Shown here: positions 23,747-33,578 of the stretch, piece after piece
Layout of the letters: each line of letters begins with the position of its first letter
How positions within the stretch are numbered: the stretch's first letter is position 1
Assembly: GCF_002288185.1 (NCBI RefSeq)
Contig: NZ_CP016776.1
Span: 558,001 to 622,000 of the forward strand
Length of the DNA stretch: 64,000 nt
Reading direction: 5' to 3'
DNA from: Candidatus Planktophila vernalis
GTDB lineage: Bacteria; Actinomycetota; Actinomycetes; Nanopelagicales; Nanopelagicaceae
Made by a program: the position numbers and the translations under genes
Notes under the pieces: generated by a model
The model's database searches: none
Told to the model about the DNA's origin: nothing
The model's input: the letters and a program-made list of their open reading frames with translations, nothing else

Positions 23747-25894
23747 ATGTCCACGCAGTCAATTCAAAAAACCCGTAAACCCTTCGCCATCGCACTCTTG
23801 GTAGTAATTGTTTGGTTTGGCATAACAGGTGTCATGGGTCCTCTGTTTGGCAAGCTTTCTTCGGTTCAAGAGAACAACAACTCTTCTTTCTTGCCTAAGG
23901 GTGCTGAAGCAACGAAAGCTTCAGATGTAATTGCTACTTTCTCTGATGAGAAGACCTTCAATTTTCCTACGTTAATTTTATTTGAAGGCACATCAACACC
24001 AGAGACATTTGCTGCAATTAATGCCCACATCTCAAAAGTTGGTGCGCTAACACTGGATGGAACAAGCGCAAAGATCTCTGACTTCTTAGCTCCTGGTGCG
24101 CAGATAAGTGTCTTTCCATCCCAAGATGGAAAAGCGATTTTGGCAAACATTCCATTAGATGGAAATTCACTCACCAAAGTTCTGCCCAACGATAAGCCAG
24201 TCCTACCTGAACTCATCGCAGCGCTTCGCGCAGATATAGGACCAATTGCCAAAGCCAATGGTCTAGAACCTTATGTAACAGGTCCAGGTGGTTTGCTGGG
24301 CGATCTCTTTGGCGCTTTTGGAGATATTGATTCTAAATTGCTTTTGACCACTCTTGCAGTTGTTGCAATCATTTTGATTTTCGTTTATCGCTCTCCAGTT
24401 TTGTGGATAATTCCACTCTTGTCTTCACTGTTTGCATTATCTACAGCAGGTGGAATTGTTTATCTCTTAGCAAAAAATGACATCATCGATGTTGATGGAC
24501 AATCCCAAGGTATTCTCTCGGTATTGGTTATCGGTGCTGCCACCGACTACGCACTTCTACTTATCGCTCGATATCGCGAAGAGCTACATCTTCATGAAAG
24601 CCGTTTCGATGCGATGAAGAGTGCTTACAAAGGCGTCTGGGAACCAATTCTTGCTTCAGGTTCAACAGTTTCCATCTCATTACTTGTTTTGCTTTTTAGT
24701 CAGTTAACAAACACCGCAGGACTTGGTCCAGTTGGAGCAATCGGAATTGTTTGCGCAATGCTCACAATTTTGACCTTACTACCAGCTCTTCTTCTGCTCT
24801 TTGGCCGCTGGATATTCTGGCCACGACGACCTCTCTTTGATGGCGATGATCATGTGATGACTGGTGGATGGTCAAAGCTTGCAAATGGAATTGGACGCAA
24901 TCCTCGCAAGGCGTGGGTTGTTACAGGTTCAGTCCTACTGCTTTTTGCTTTCGCATCAACAACACTTAAAGCTGATGGAATCGGAACAGTCGACACATTC
25001 ACTGGTAATCCTGAATCAGTTGTTGGACAAAAGCTTCTTGTTACCCACTTCCCAGGGGGAGAGGGTGATCCAACTCAGATTGTTGTGGCCGTCGATAAAA
25101 TTGATGCGGTAACAGCAGCTGTTAAGAATGCACCTGGTGTAACAGGAATCGTTCCTTTTGTTGATCCAATGACTAAGGTAATGAAGGTTGTTAATAACAA
25201 AGCTATTTTAAATGTGACGCTGGATAAGGCTCCAGATAGCGTGGAAGCATCAAATGACATTCCTAAGATTCGCGAACTGGCCCAAGCTGCTGATGAGACC
25301 TCATTAGTTGGTGGCACAAGTGCGGTCTATTACGACGTTCGAAAAGCCAATGACAGAGATAACAAGACGATTATCCCAATCATCTTGCTCGTGATCACAA
25401 TCATCCTTGGATTGCTGCTGCGCAGTATTTTGAGCGCAATAGTTCTTCTCGGAACTGTACTTCTTTCTTATTTTGCAACTCTGGGAGTATGTGCGCTGGT
25501 CTTTAATAATGTATTCGGCTTTGCCGGAGGTGATAATTCATTCCCACTCTTTGCCTTCATCTTCTTGGTGGCACTTGGAATTGATTACAACATCTTCCTT
25601 ATGACTAGAGTGCGCGAAGAAAGTGCCAAGATTGGTACGCGTGCAGGAATCATTAAGGGCGTGACAGTAACTGGTTCAGTTATTACATCTGCCGGAGTGG
25701 TTCTAGCAGCAACCTTTGCTGTTCTCGGACTGTTGCCATTGGTGCCGCTAGCTCAGCTTGGCTTTGCAGTGGCCTTTGGAGTTCTCCTAGACACCATCAT
25801 TGTTCGTTCAATCTTGGTACCAGCAATGGTTCATGAGATCGGTCCAAAGATCTGGTGGCCTTCAAAACTTCAGCATGAAGATATAAAGAGCTAA
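23747..25894 (+). CDS. MMPL/RND-family transporter
   Basis: A 715-residue polytopic protein with the two-fold repeat of MMPL transporters: helix 1 after a short cytoplasmic start, an extracytoplasmic domain, then a six-helix bundle, all repeated. The proton-relay helix motifs appear twice as GAATDYALLLIARYREE and ALGIDYNIFLMTRVREE. Family members export lipids, siderophores or drugs; YdfJ-like proteins of this length are generic. The upstream CCTCCTTCATT does not give a convincing Shine-Dalgarno. The gene overlaps the next one by one base, so it heads a three-gene plus-strand operon. Envelope-lipid export is plausible but unproven. Confidence 0.88.
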   Translation: MSTQSIQKTRKPFAIALLVVIVWFGITGVMGPLFGKLSSVQENNNSSFLPKGAEATKASDVIATFSDEKTFNFPTLILFEGTSTPETFAAINAHISKVGALTLDGTSAKISDFLAPGAQISVFPSQDGKAILANIPLDGNSLTKVLPNDKPVLPELIAALRADIGPIAKANGLEPYVTGPGGLLGDLFGAFGDIDSKLLLTTLAVVAIILIFVYRSPVLWIIPLLSSLFALSTAGGIVYLLAKNDIIDVDGQSQGILSVLVIGAATDYALLLIARYREELHLHESRFDAMKSAYKGVWEPILASGSTVSISLLVLLFSQLTNTAGLGPVGAIGIVCAMLTILTLLPALLLLFGRWIFWPRRPLFDGDDHVMTGGWSKLANGIGRNPRKAWVVTGSVLLLFAFASTTLKADGIGTVDTFTGNPESVVGQKLLVTHFPGGEGDPTQIVVAVDKIDAVTAAVKNAPGVTGIVPFVDPMTKVMKVVNNKAILNVTLDKAPDSVEASNDIPKIRELAQAADETSLVGGTSAVYYDVRKANDRDNKTIIPIILLVITIILGLLLRSILSAIVLLGTVLLSYFATLGVCALVFNNVFGFAGGDNSFPLFAFIFLVALGIDYNIFLMTRVREESAKIGTRAGIIKGVTVTGSVITSAGVVLAATFAVLGLLPLVPLAQLGFAVAFGVLLDTIIVRSILVPAMVHEIGPKIWWPSKLQHEDIKS

Positions 25895-26904
25895 TGCGCG
25901 TAGGCATTGCTGGATATGGATTAGCAGGCCGATATTTCCACGCACCTTTGCTTAAAGGGTGTGGGTATGAAGTTGTTGCGATTCAGACCAGTAATGCCGA
26001 ACGAGCAGGACATGCCGTTGCAGACTTTCCAGATGTCAATGTTGTTGCAACTATTGAAGAGTTAGTTGCTCACAAACTTGATCTAGTCGTTGTTGCCTCT
26101 GCAAATCTTGTCCACGCCGAGCATGCATTTGCTGCAATTAATGCTGGAATTCCAGTCGTCGTCGATAAGCCTATGGGGCGCACATTTGCTGAAACTGCAG
26201 AGATTATCTCTGCAGGAGAGCGTGCAGGTGTTCCAGTATCAACTTTCTTTAATCGCCGTTGGGATAGTGATGCGCTAACAATTAAGAAAGTTTTAGCATC
26301 CGGAGTACTTGGAACTATTCATCGAATGGATTCACGCTTTGAGCGCTTTCGCCCAGAACTCAATAAAGCTTCTTGGCGTGAGAACATGAGCGCTGCCGAT
26401 GGTGGGGGACAGTTACTAGATTTGCAACCACATCTGATCTCAACTGCTATTGATTGGTTCGGTAAAGCCGAGTTAGTTACATCCACAGTTCGCACCATTC
26501 GTGGAGGCGCTGATGATGACGCCGTGTTAGTTCTAAAGCACGATTCAGGTGTTCTTTCAATTCTTTCTGCAAGTGTTGTTGTGGGTGCACCAGGTCCTCG
26601 TATCCGTATATTGGGTAGCAAAGGTGCTTTGGTTATCAATGATTTAGATCCTCAAGAGGCCCTACTCAAAGCGGGCAAAATCCCAATGGGTGGTAAATGG
26701 GATGTCCCTACGAAATCAAAGACTTTTATCCATCGCGGCGATAGCGTGGAAGAAATAGTTGGCGAAGATGGCAACTACGCCACTTTCTACACTTTGGTAG
26801 CTGGGGCAATTGCTGGCACAAACCCATGGCCAATTTCTAATGATGATGCGCTATTAGTTGCTCAAATTATTGACCAGGCACGAAACAACGCACTTCATGT
26901 CTAA
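25894..26904 (+). CDS. Gfo/Idh/MocA-family oxidoreductase (second copy)
   Basis: A 336-residue protein of the same superfamily as the 7.2 kb gene but a different subgroup. The N-terminal cofactor motif is GIAGYGLAGRYFHAPLL, the signature is PVVVDKPMGRTFAETAE (DKP in place of EKP), and the C-terminal domain carries SAADGGGQLLDLQPHLISTA. YdgJ/YvaA-type scyllo-inositol dehydrogenases share the RYFHAPLL start, so an inositol or related polyol is a possible substrate. ATG 25894 overlaps the MMPL stop by one base. Confidence 0.83.
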   Translation: MRVGIAGYGLAGRYFHAPLLKGCGYEVVAIQTSNAERAGHAVADFPDVNVVATIEELVAHKLDLVVVASANLVHAEHAFAAINAGIPVVVDKPMGRTFAETAEIISAGERAGVPVSTFFNRRWDSDALTIKKVLASGVLGTIHRMDSRFERFRPELNKASWRENMSAADGGGQLLDLQPHLISTAIDWFGKAELVTSTVRTIRGGADDDAVLVLKHDSGVLSILSASVVVGAPGPRIRILGSKGALVINDLDPQEALLKAGKIPMGGKWDVPTKSKTFIHRGDSVEEIVGEDGNYATFYTLVAGAIAGTNPWPISNDDALLVAQIIDQARNNALHV

Positions 26905-28066
26905 AAGCAGTGATGTCCTCATTGTTGGTGCTGGTCTAGCTGGGCTCAACGCCGCCATCCAACTCCAAGCTGCGGGGCGTTCTGTAACGGTTATTGAGGC
27001 AAGTGATCGCGCAGGTGGACGTGTAGCAAGTGATCACATTGATGGATACATCTGTGATCGTGGTTTCCAACTCATTAATTCTAAGTATCCAGCACTTATG
27101 GAACTCGATGTGATCGATGAGATTGATTTCATCCCTGCACCTCGAGTAATTGAAGTCAGTTTAGGAACGGAGCGAATTGCACTAGGTGATCCACGCAAAG
27201 CACCATTTTCAGCCCTGCATCGTGGAACCGGTTCCCTAAATGAGAAAGTGAATTTTGCCCGCATTATTTTCTCTAAGTTAAAGGGTGAACAATCACTGGG
27301 CCAAGCGCTGCGAAAAGCTGGTTGTGGAACAACATATGAGCGAGTGCTACGTCCATTCTTGCAAGGCGTGTTTTTAGCAGATCCAGACAAAGTTGATGCG
27401 CACTATGGGCAAATAGTCATTCGCTCATTTGTGACTGGATCACCTGGTATTCCTAAGTTTGGTGTTGGCCAACTATCACAAGCACTTGCATCTCGGATTG
27501 TAGATTTACAACTCAATGTGCGGGCTGAGCGCATTGTGGGTAACACCGTGCAGACATCTGCTGGAGATTTTGCTGCAAAAGATATTTTGATAGCAACGGA
27601 TGCGACAACTGCGACGCAGTTATTAGAGCTAGGTGAAGTGTGCCGAATGCAAGGCTGTGTGACTTGGTATCACGCAACTGACCAGAATCCATCGGGGACT
27701 GGACGCTTGCTTATCGACGGGCAAAAGCGTGGACCGGTCTTTAACTCCCTTGTTATTTCCGATATTTCAAAGGCTTATGCACCTAACGGTATGCATCTGA
27801 TTTCAAGTACAACCGAGCTTGGAACAACTGATTCAGAAGTGCGCCGTCATCTTTCAACAATGTGGGGCGTTGAAACCCGTGATTGGCAGTTGATCGCAAA
27901 GTATGAGATTCCTTCAGCGTTGTCACTTCATGAAGTTGGAAAAGCACTTACACAACCAACGAAGATTTCAGATCATCTCTATGTTGCAGGAGATCACCGA
28001 ACAGTTCCATCACAGCAAGGCGCCCTCTTTAGTGGCAGCCTGGCTGCGCAATTAATCTTGAACTAG
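26897..28066 (+). CDS. FAD-dependent amine-oxidase/phytoene-desaturase-like oxidoreductase
   Basis: A 389-residue flavoprotein. The dinucleotide-binding fold is at the very N-terminus (VLIVGAGLAGLNAAIQLQAA, then VIEASDRAGGRVASD), as in the NAD(P)-binding_8/amino-oxidase superfamily, and the C-terminal FAD motif is around HLYVAGDHRTVPSQQGALFSG. I start at ATG 26897, 8 bases before the previous stop, instead of the longer TTG-type start at 26858, which adds 13 non-family residues. Candidate substrates are carotenoid- or protoporphyrinogen-like compounds; none is shown. It converges on the TIGR01777 gene with a 15-base overlap. Confidence 0.78.
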   Translation: MSKSSDVLIVGAGLAGLNAAIQLQAAGRSVTVIEASDRAGGRVASDHIDGYICDRGFQLINSKYPALMELDVIDEIDFIPAPRVIEVSLGTERIALGDPRKAPFSALHRGTGSLNEKVNFARIIFSKLKGEQSLGQALRKAGCGTTYERVLRPFLQGVFLADPDKVDAHYGQIVIRSFVTGSPGIPKFGVGQLSQALASRIVDLQLNVRAERIVGNTVQTSAGDFAAKDILIATDATTATQLLELGEVCRMQGCVTWYHATDQNPSGTGRLLIDGQKRGPVFNSLVISDISKAYAPNGMHLISSTTELGTTDSEVRRHLSTMWGVETRDWQLIAKYEIPSALSLHEVGKALTQPTKISDHLYVAGDHRTVPSQQGALFSGSLAAQLILN

Positions 28067-28942
28067 TTGGTTGAGCGCTTCAGTAATGTGGGGATAGTCC
28101 CAAGTAAACCCTGCTTCTTGTAATACATGGGGGATCACTTTCTTAGAACCCAGCACTTCAGAGGAAAAACCACCGAGTGCGATCTTTAGTGCAATAGCTG
28201 GAGCTGGAAAGAGGGCGGGACGGTGAAGTGCACGCGCTAGGGCTGATGTGAATTCTTGATTAGTAACTGGATTAGGCGAGGTCACGTTCACAGGACCTGA
28301 AATTGGATTTTCTAATGCAAAAACGATTGCGCGGATTTGATCATGCAATGTAATCCACGACCACCACTGCTTACCTGAACCAAGTTTTCCACCAAAACCT
28401 AAGCGAAAGAGTGGCAACATCTTTCCTAGCGCTCCGCCTGTTGGATCAAGCACTAGTCCTGTGCGAATCTTTACAGTGCGAACATCTGCGGCTAAATCAG
28501 CTGCACTTTCCCATTCGCGGCAAACGGCAGCAAGAAAATCATCGCCCACGCGATCTGTTTCAACTACTGCGCGGTTTCCACTCTCTCCATACCAACCAAT
28601 TGCACTTGCTGAGATAAAGACTTGAGGCTTAAGTTCTGCAACAGCTTTAGCAATAGTTGTAGTTCCGAGTAGACGAGAATTGAGAATTTCAGACTTGTAT
28701 CTCTTCGTCCAGCGCTTATCGCCAACTCCCACACCAGCCAAGTGAATGATTGCATCCACACCAGCAAGAGGAGCTAAATCAACAAAACCTGTCTTTGGAT
28801 CCCACTGCACTTCATCGGCTGCAACAGGTGCACGACGAACTAGACGTTGAACTGTGTGGCCTTCAGATTTTAAATGGCCAACGAGGGCAGTACCAATAAG
28901 GCCGGAGGAACCGCTAATTGCGATTCTTTGAGGGACGCGCAT
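28052..28942 (-). CDS. TIGR01777-type SDR epimerase (YfcH/SulA-like)
   Basis: A 296-residue extended SDR. The N-terminal motif is AISGSSGLIGTALVGHLKSE, the Y-x3-K-equivalent region lies near SASAIGWYGESG, and the C-terminal DUF1731 tail contains ALKIALGGFSSEVLGSKKV and AGFTWDYPHI. The family is annotated as a nucleoside-diphosphate-sugar epimerase or cell-division-inhibitor homologue without a proven reaction. Next to sucB/lpd/pepA it is part of a conserved actinobacterial order. It follows sucB with 6 nt between, so probably the last gene of the lpd-sucB transcript. Confidence 0.85.
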   Translation of the reverse strand: MRVPQRIAISGSSGLIGTALVGHLKSEGHTVQRLVRRAPVAADEVQWDPKTGFVDLAPLAGVDAIIHLAGVGVGDKRWTKRYKSEILNSRLLGTTTIAKAVAELKPQVFISASAIGWYGESGNRAVVETDRVGDDFLAAVCREWESAADLAADVRTVKIRTGLVLDPTGGALGKMLPLFRLGFGGKLGSGKQWWSWITLHDQIRAIVFALENPISGPVNVTSPNPVTNQEFTSALARALHRPALFPAPAIALKIALGGFSSEVLGSKKVIPHVLQEAGFTWDYPHITEALNQLVQD

Positions 28943-28948
28943 TACTAC

Positions 28949-30619
28949 TTAGAGTCCCAAATCTGATTCGAAAGCGCCGCCTTCTAGACGTTCTTTCAAC
29001 GTAACAAGGAATCGGGCTGCATCTGCGCCATCGACTACACGGTGATCGTATGAAAGACCTAGGTAAACCATTGAGCGGATAGCAATAGTCTCTCCGCCAT
29101 CTTCACCGCGAACAACCATTGGACGCTTAACAACTGCGCCTAAGCCAAGGATTGCTACCTGCGGTTGATTAATAATTGGTGTGTCAAAGAGTGCTCCGCG
29201 GCTACCAGTATTTGTGAGTGTGAAAGTTCCGCCACCTAATTCATCTGGAGTTACCTTGTTATCGCGTGTACGAGCAGCAAGATCTGAAATCTTGCGTGCG
29301 ATGCCGCCCATATTCAAATCACCAGCGTTTGCAATAACAGGAACTAGGAGTCCGCGCTCTGTATCAACAGCAACTCCTAGGTGTTCTGCTCCGTGATAAG
29401 TAATTTGATCGCCCTCAACGGATGAGTTAAGAACTGGGTGTTGCTTGAGTGCTTCACATACTGCAACTGCAAAGAATGGAAGGAAGGAAAGCTTGACGCC
29501 TTCACGGGCTTCAAATGATGCCTTTGCCTTATCGCGCAGACGAGAAATCTTTGTTACATCAACTTCCACAACAGTTGTTAGCTGGGCACTTACCTGAAGT
29601 GATTCAACCATTCTGGCTGCAATAACTTTGCGAAGTCGAGACATTGTCACAGTTGTTCCACGAAGTGGAGAGACTGCAACTGCAGCTGGCTTAGCAGCAG
29701 AAGGTGCTGGAGCAGTTGGTGCAGGTGCTGAATATGAAGGAGTTGCAGGCTTTGCTAGAAATTCAACATCTTCACGTCGAATACGTCCACCGATTCCAGT
29801 TCCCTTAACGTTTGCAAGATTTACGCCAAGTTCATTTGCAAGCTTTCGAACTAGGGGAGTCACATATGCATCAATAGGTTGTGTAACAGGTGCTGCCGCA
29901 ACTGGAGCAGGTGCAGAGACAACAGGTGCTGCTGCAACTGGCGCAGCGACCACAGGTGCTGCAACGACTGGCGCAGGTTTTGGAGCAGCAGGTGCTGCTA
30001 CTGGCGTTGCTCCGCTAGTACCAATTAATCCAAGACGTGCTCCAACTGGAACAGTTGTATCAACGGCAACATCAATAGCCAATAGAGTTCCTGCAACTGG
30101 TGAAGGAATCTCAGTATCAACTTTGTCTGTTGAAACCTCTAGTAATGCTTCATCTACGGCAACAGAGTCACCAATGTTTTTTAGCCAACGAGTAACAGTT
30201 CCTTCGCTCACGCTCTCACCCAATGCAGGCATTGTGATTACTGTGCCGGCTCCTGCTGCAGCAGGTGCTGCAGCTACTGGTGCAACGGGTGCAGGTGCAG
30301 CAGCAACTGGGGCTGCTGGCGGTGGAGTTACAGGTGCTGCAGGAGCAGCAGCTACTGGCGCAGATGGAGCAGGTGCAGCAGCGCCATCAGCAATGATTGC
30401 TAACTCTGCGCCAACTGGAACTGTCTGATCAACTTGAACAACAATTTTTGTAAGAGTTCCAGCAACAGGTGAAGGAATCTCGGTATCTACTTTGTCAGTT
30501 GATACTTCAAGAAGTGGTTCATCAACATTGACATGGTCGCCTTCGGACTTTAACCAACGTGTAACTGTTCCTTCGCTAACACTTTCACCAAGTGCCGGCA
30601 TCGTTACGGAAAATGTCAT
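28949..30619 (-). CDS. sucB: Dihydrolipoamide acyl/succinyltransferase (2-oxoacid dehydrogenase E2)
   Basis: A 556-residue E2 chain. Two lipoyl domains (residues about 1-80 and 127-205), each with the lipoyl-lysine site [13 protein letters not shown], are joined by long Ala/Pro linkers, then comes a peripheral-subunit-binding domain ([21 protein letters not shown]) and a C-terminal catalytic domain ending [17 protein letters not shown] with the catalytic His. ATG 30619 has a Shine-Dalgarno (GGAGAGAAA) in front; the longer frame to 30715 runs into lpd. Actinobacterial E2 proteins of this type serve pyruvate dehydrogenase and often both complexes. LipA and LipB from this window modify it. Confidence 0.92.
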   Translation of the reverse strand: MTFSVTMPALGESVSEGTVTRWLKSEGDHVNVDEPLLEVSTDKVDTEIPSPVAGTLTKIVVQVDQTVPVGAELAIIADGAAAPAPSAPVAAAPAAPVTPPPAAPVAAAPAPVAPVAAAPAAAGAGTVITMPALGESVSEGTVTRWLKNIGDSVAVDEALLEVSTDKVDTEIPSPVAGTLLAIDVAVDTTVPVGARLGLIGTSGATPVAAPAAPKPAPVVAAPVVAAPVAAAPVVSAPAPVAAAPVTQPIDAYVTPLVRKLANELGVNLANVKGTGIGGRIRREDVEFLAKPATPSYSAPAPTAPAPSAAKPAAVAVSPLRGTTVTMSRLRKVIAARMVESLQVSAQLTTVVEVDVTKISRLRDKAKASFEAREGVKLSFLPFFAVAVCEALKQHPVLNSSVEGDQITYHGAEHLGVAVDTERGLLVPVIANAGDLNMGGIARKISDLAARTRDNKVTPDELGGGTFTLTNTGSRGALFDTPIINQPQVAILGLGAVVKRPMVVRGEDGGETIAIRSMVYLGLSYDHRVVDGADAARFLVTLKERLEGGAFESDLGL

Positions 30620-30635
30620 TATTTTCTCTCCTTGG

Positions 30636-32003
30636 TTATCCGTGTGCGTGAAGCGGTTTGCCTGCAAGAGCCATATGAGCTTCGCCCATTGCCTCAGACA
30701 GTGTTGGGTGTGCATGGATCAGGGATGCAACATCGGTTGCACGTGCTTCCCAGTTAAAGATTAACTCTGCTTCAGCCAAAAGTTCGCCGACACGAGCGCC
30801 GACCATGTGCACTCCAAGAATTGGGCCATCTTTTTCACCAACAAGTTTGATTGAACCAGCAGTTCCCAGAATCTGAGCCTTACCATTTCCAGCCAAGTCA
30901 TAACTAAGTTCGACAACATCATGACCGCGCTTTTTAGCCTCTGCAGTTGTTAAACCAACGGAGGCAACTTCTGGATCTGAGTAAGTAACGCGTGGAATTC
31001 CATCGTAGTTAATTGGACGGGGATTTAATCCTGCGATTTCCTCAGCAACGAGCATGCCTTCAGCAAAACCAACGTGTGCCAATTGCAGCGTTGGAATTAA
31101 ATCTCCAACAGCCCAGATGCCTGGAACATTGGTACGGCACTTGTTATCAACGATCACATAACCACGATCCATTGTGATTCCCTGCTCTTCATAGCCAAGG
31201 TTTGCAGATACTGGACCACGACCAACAGAGACCATCAAAAGATCTGCGGTGAATTCTTTGCCATCTTCTAAAGTAATTGTTACGCCTTTTTTGCTCTTGG
31301 CAGCAGATTTGAATTTAACGCCAAGTTCAAAGTTAATTCCACGCTTGCGGAAAGCACGCTCTAACTGCTTGCTTGAGCTCTCATCCTCTAGTGCAATCAG
31401 ATGAGGAAGGCCTTCAATAATTGTTACTTCTGAACCAAAAGATTTCCAGACAGATGCAAACTCGCAACCAATCACTCCGCCGCCAAGAACGATGACTGAC
31501 TTTGGAACATAATCCATCTTTGTTCCATGATCGGATGTAATGATCTGCTTGCCATCAATTTCAAGGCCAGGCAAAGTGCGCGCATATGAGCCAGTTGCAA
31601 GGATGATGTTCTTGCCGGTGTAGCGCTGTCCGTTTACTTCAACCGTGTCTTTAGAAACTAACTTTCCATGACCTTCGATGTATGTGATGTTTCGTGACTT
31701 CACTAAACCTTGTAGACCTTTGTGAAGACGGGAGATAACACCGTCCTTGTATGAATTAACGCCATCCATATCGATGCCATTAAATGTGGACTTCACGCCG
31801 AACTTAGAACCTTCGCGGGCACCATCTGCGATTTCAGCTGAGTGCAAAAGCGCTTTCGTCGGGATGCAGCCCTTATGTAGACAGGTTCCACCAACTTTGT
31901 CGGCTTCGATTAAAGCAACTGAGAGGCCAAGCTGCGCACCGCGCAAAGCGCAGGCATAGCCACCGCTTCCGCCACCCAGAATTACTAAATCAAATTGCGA
32001 CAC
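30636..32003 (-). CDS. lpd: Dihydrolipoamide dehydrogenase
   Basis: A 455-residue flavin disulfide reductase. The FAD motif is [19 protein letters not shown], the redox disulfide is [20 protein letters not shown] (C-x4-C), the NAD fold is [18 protein letters not shown], the second FAD block is [18 protein letters not shown], and the C-terminal interface carries the catalytic pair [13 protein letters not shown]. It reoxidises dihydrolipoamide on SucB and on the glycine-cleavage H protein. GTG 32003 is preceded by a purine-rich AAAAGGGG. sucB follows after 16 nt. Confidence 0.95.
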   Translation of the reverse strand: MSQFDLVILGGGSGGYACALRGAQLGLSVALIEADKVGGTCLHKGCIPTKALLHSAEIADGAREGSKFGVKSTFNGIDMDGVNSYKDGVISRLHKGLQGLVKSRNITYIEGHGKLVSKDTVEVNGQRYTGKNIILATGSYARTLPGLEIDGKQIITSDHGTKMDYVPKSVIVLGGGVIGCEFASVWKSFGSEVTIIEGLPHLIALEDESSSKQLERAFRKRGINFELGVKFKSAAKSKKGVTITLEDGKEFTADLLMVSVGRGPVSANLGYEEQGITMDRGYVIVDNKCRTNVPGIWAVGDLIPTLQLAHVGFAEGMLVAEEIAGLNPRPINYDGIPRVTYSDPEVASVGLTTAEAKKRGHDVVELSYDLAGNGKAQILGTAGSIKLVGEKDGPILGVHMVGARVGELLAEAELIFNWEARATDVASLIHAHPTLSEAMGEAHMALAGKPLHAHG

Positions 32004-32049
32004 TGCGCTACCCCTTTTACCTCGAGCTCAGGGCTCTATCCTGCCGTAC

Positions 32050-33540
32050 CTACGCCTGTTCGACCAATCTCACGAGTGAGCGCATGCTCACACCTGTTCC
32101 ACCGACTGGCGTGTATCCGTGGGGCTTACCCTCATTAAAGGCCGGACCTGCAATATCAAGGTGTAACCATGGAAGATCATCACTTACAAACTCTTTTAAA
32201 AATAGGCCAGCAACCATCATGCCGCCGTTCTTATCGCCTCGGTTAGCGATATCTGCAACTGGAGAATCAAGAGAGGCTCGAAGCTCGACAGGTAAAGGCA
32301 TGGGCCAGAACTGCTCGCCTGTCTCTTTTGCAATTGCGATAAATGAATCACTAAAGCTTTGGTTGTTTGTCATGACTGCGCCAGTGCGAGTACCCAGCGC
32401 AACAACTTGGGCTCCAGTTAAAGTGGCTACATCAATCATGCCATCTAGCTTATTTTTGCCAGATTGAGCTTTCACCATTGCATCGGCAAGAACTAAGCGA
32501 CCTTCAGCATCAGGGTTGAGAACCTCAACAGTTTTTCCGCCAAAGATGGTGATGACATCACTTGGACGCGTGGCAGTATCACTTGGCATATTTTCAGCAA
32601 GTGGTGCCCAGCAATCAATTGCCACAGGTAGTGCAAGTTCTGCGATAGCCAACGTTGCAGCACATACCGCTGCCGCACCGCTCATATCGCACTTCATTGC
32701 TTCCATACCAAAACCTGGCTTGAGATTGAGACCGCCTGTGTCAAAGGTGATTCCTTTGCCAACAAGTGCAAAGCGCTTAACATTTTTAGCTTTTGGTGTG
32801 TAAGAGATATAGAGCAGGCGTGGGGGATTAGCAGATCCCTGTCCCACACCAATGATGCCGCCAAAGCCTTGAGATTTGAGTTGCTTCTCATCCCAGATAG
32901 TTATCTTCAAGCCAGCTTTAGCACCGCCGGCCGCTTTAAAGCTTGCAGCAAGTTTTTTAGTAAATGAGTCAGGGGTTAAGTGGCTAGGAGGTGTGTTGAT
33001 CAGATCACGCACAAGGTGTGTGTACTTAGCAATTATCGATGCACGATTTGTAATCTCTTTAGCTTCACTTTTGCCCGCTAGCTTTGAGAAGATCGTTGCT
33101 GACTTCAATGCACTCTTATGGCTATCTTTTGAAGATCCGCGGAAATCATTGAAAACGTAAGCACCAAGGGCCGCGCCTTCTGCAACAGCGCTCACACCTG
33201 CTAGATCGCGAGTCGGTAGGGCAAAAGTTGCTCCACTATTTCCTGCCAGCGCTCTAGATGCACTACCTGCTGCTCTGCGCAAAACTTCATGAGAGTAAGT
33301 AGAAGATTTAGGACCAAGACCTGTGAAGACCATCAGCCGTGCTGGTCCACCAGGCATCTTTGTTACTTCATCGGCTTTTCCAGTTGCACCCATCTCAAGT
33401 AAAGAGGCCAGAAGAGATTTTGAATCAAGGGCTAAATCACCTGATTCGATGGCGATGCCACCTTTTGTGTTGGTGCTAACCAGACCCACAACAAGGAGAT
33501 CATCTTTAACGAGGCCATCTGAGATTTTGAGTGTTGTCAT
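32050..33540 (-). CDS. pepA: Leucyl aminopeptidase (M17)
   Basis: A 496-residue cytosolic dizinc/manganese aminopeptidase. The metal and catalytic region is ALVGKGITFDTGGLNLKPG (Lys and Asp ligands), MKCDMSGAAAV, and VLNPDAEGRLVLADAM. The family signature is NTDAEGRL; here Thr is replaced by Pro while the Asp and Glu ligands and catalytic Arg remain. The N-terminal regulatory domain (about 1-170) is typical in length. pepA-lpd-sucB is a conserved order, probably housekeeping. Confidence 0.92.
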   Translation of the reverse strand: MTTLKISDGLVKDDLLVVGLVSTNTKGGIAIESGDLALDSKSLLASLLEMGATGKADEVTKMPGGPARLMVFTGLGPKSSTYSHEVLRRAAGSASRALAGNSGATFALPTRDLAGVSAVAEGAALGAYVFNDFRGSSKDSHKSALKSATIFSKLAGKSEAKEITNRASIIAKYTHLVRDLINTPPSHLTPDSFTKKLAASFKAAGGAKAGLKITIWDEKQLKSQGFGGIIGVGQGSANPPRLLYISYTPKAKNVKRFALVGKGITFDTGGLNLKPGFGMEAMKCDMSGAAAVCAATLAIAELALPVAIDCWAPLAENMPSDTATRPSDVITIFGGKTVEVLNPDAEGRLVLADAMVKAQSGKNKLDGMIDVATLTGAQVVALGTRTGAVMTNNQSFSDSFIAIAKETGEQFWPMPLPVELRASLDSPVADIANRGDKNGGMMVAGLFLKEFVSDDLPWLHLDIAGPAFNEGKPHGYTPVGGTGVSMRSLVRLVEQA

Positions 33541-33547
33541 AGGTGCC

Positions 33548-33553
33548 AGCGTA
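33548..33553 (-). promoter_or_regulatory. -10 element for pepA
   Basis: Minus-strand TACGCT, 7 nt, ATG 33540. Confidence 0.5.
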
Positions 33554-33566
33554 ATAGATGTATTGG

Positions 33567-33572
33567 TAGGTT
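33567..33572 (+). promoter_or_regulatory. -10 element for gcvT
   Basis: TAGGTT, 6 nt, ATG 33579. With the pepA element only 13 nt away on the other strand, two leaderless promoters share a 38-bp gap. Confidence 0.55.
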
Positions 33573-33578
33573 CACACT

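Noticed and set aside
29700-30400. Tandem repeats of GCAGGTGCTGCTGCAACTGG-like units.
   Set aside because: They encode the Ala/Pro-rich flexible linkers between E2 domains, which is normal for these proteins.
29628-30428. A long plus-strand ORF (266 codons) rich in Ala/Gly/Thr.
   Set aside because: It is the antisense of the Ala/Pro linkers and lipoyl domains of sucB; low-complexity GC-rich codons keep both strands open.
30620-30715. N-terminal extension of sucB.
   Set aside because: It lies within the 3' end of lpd; ATG 30619 has a good Shine-Dalgarno and starts exactly at the lipoyl domain.
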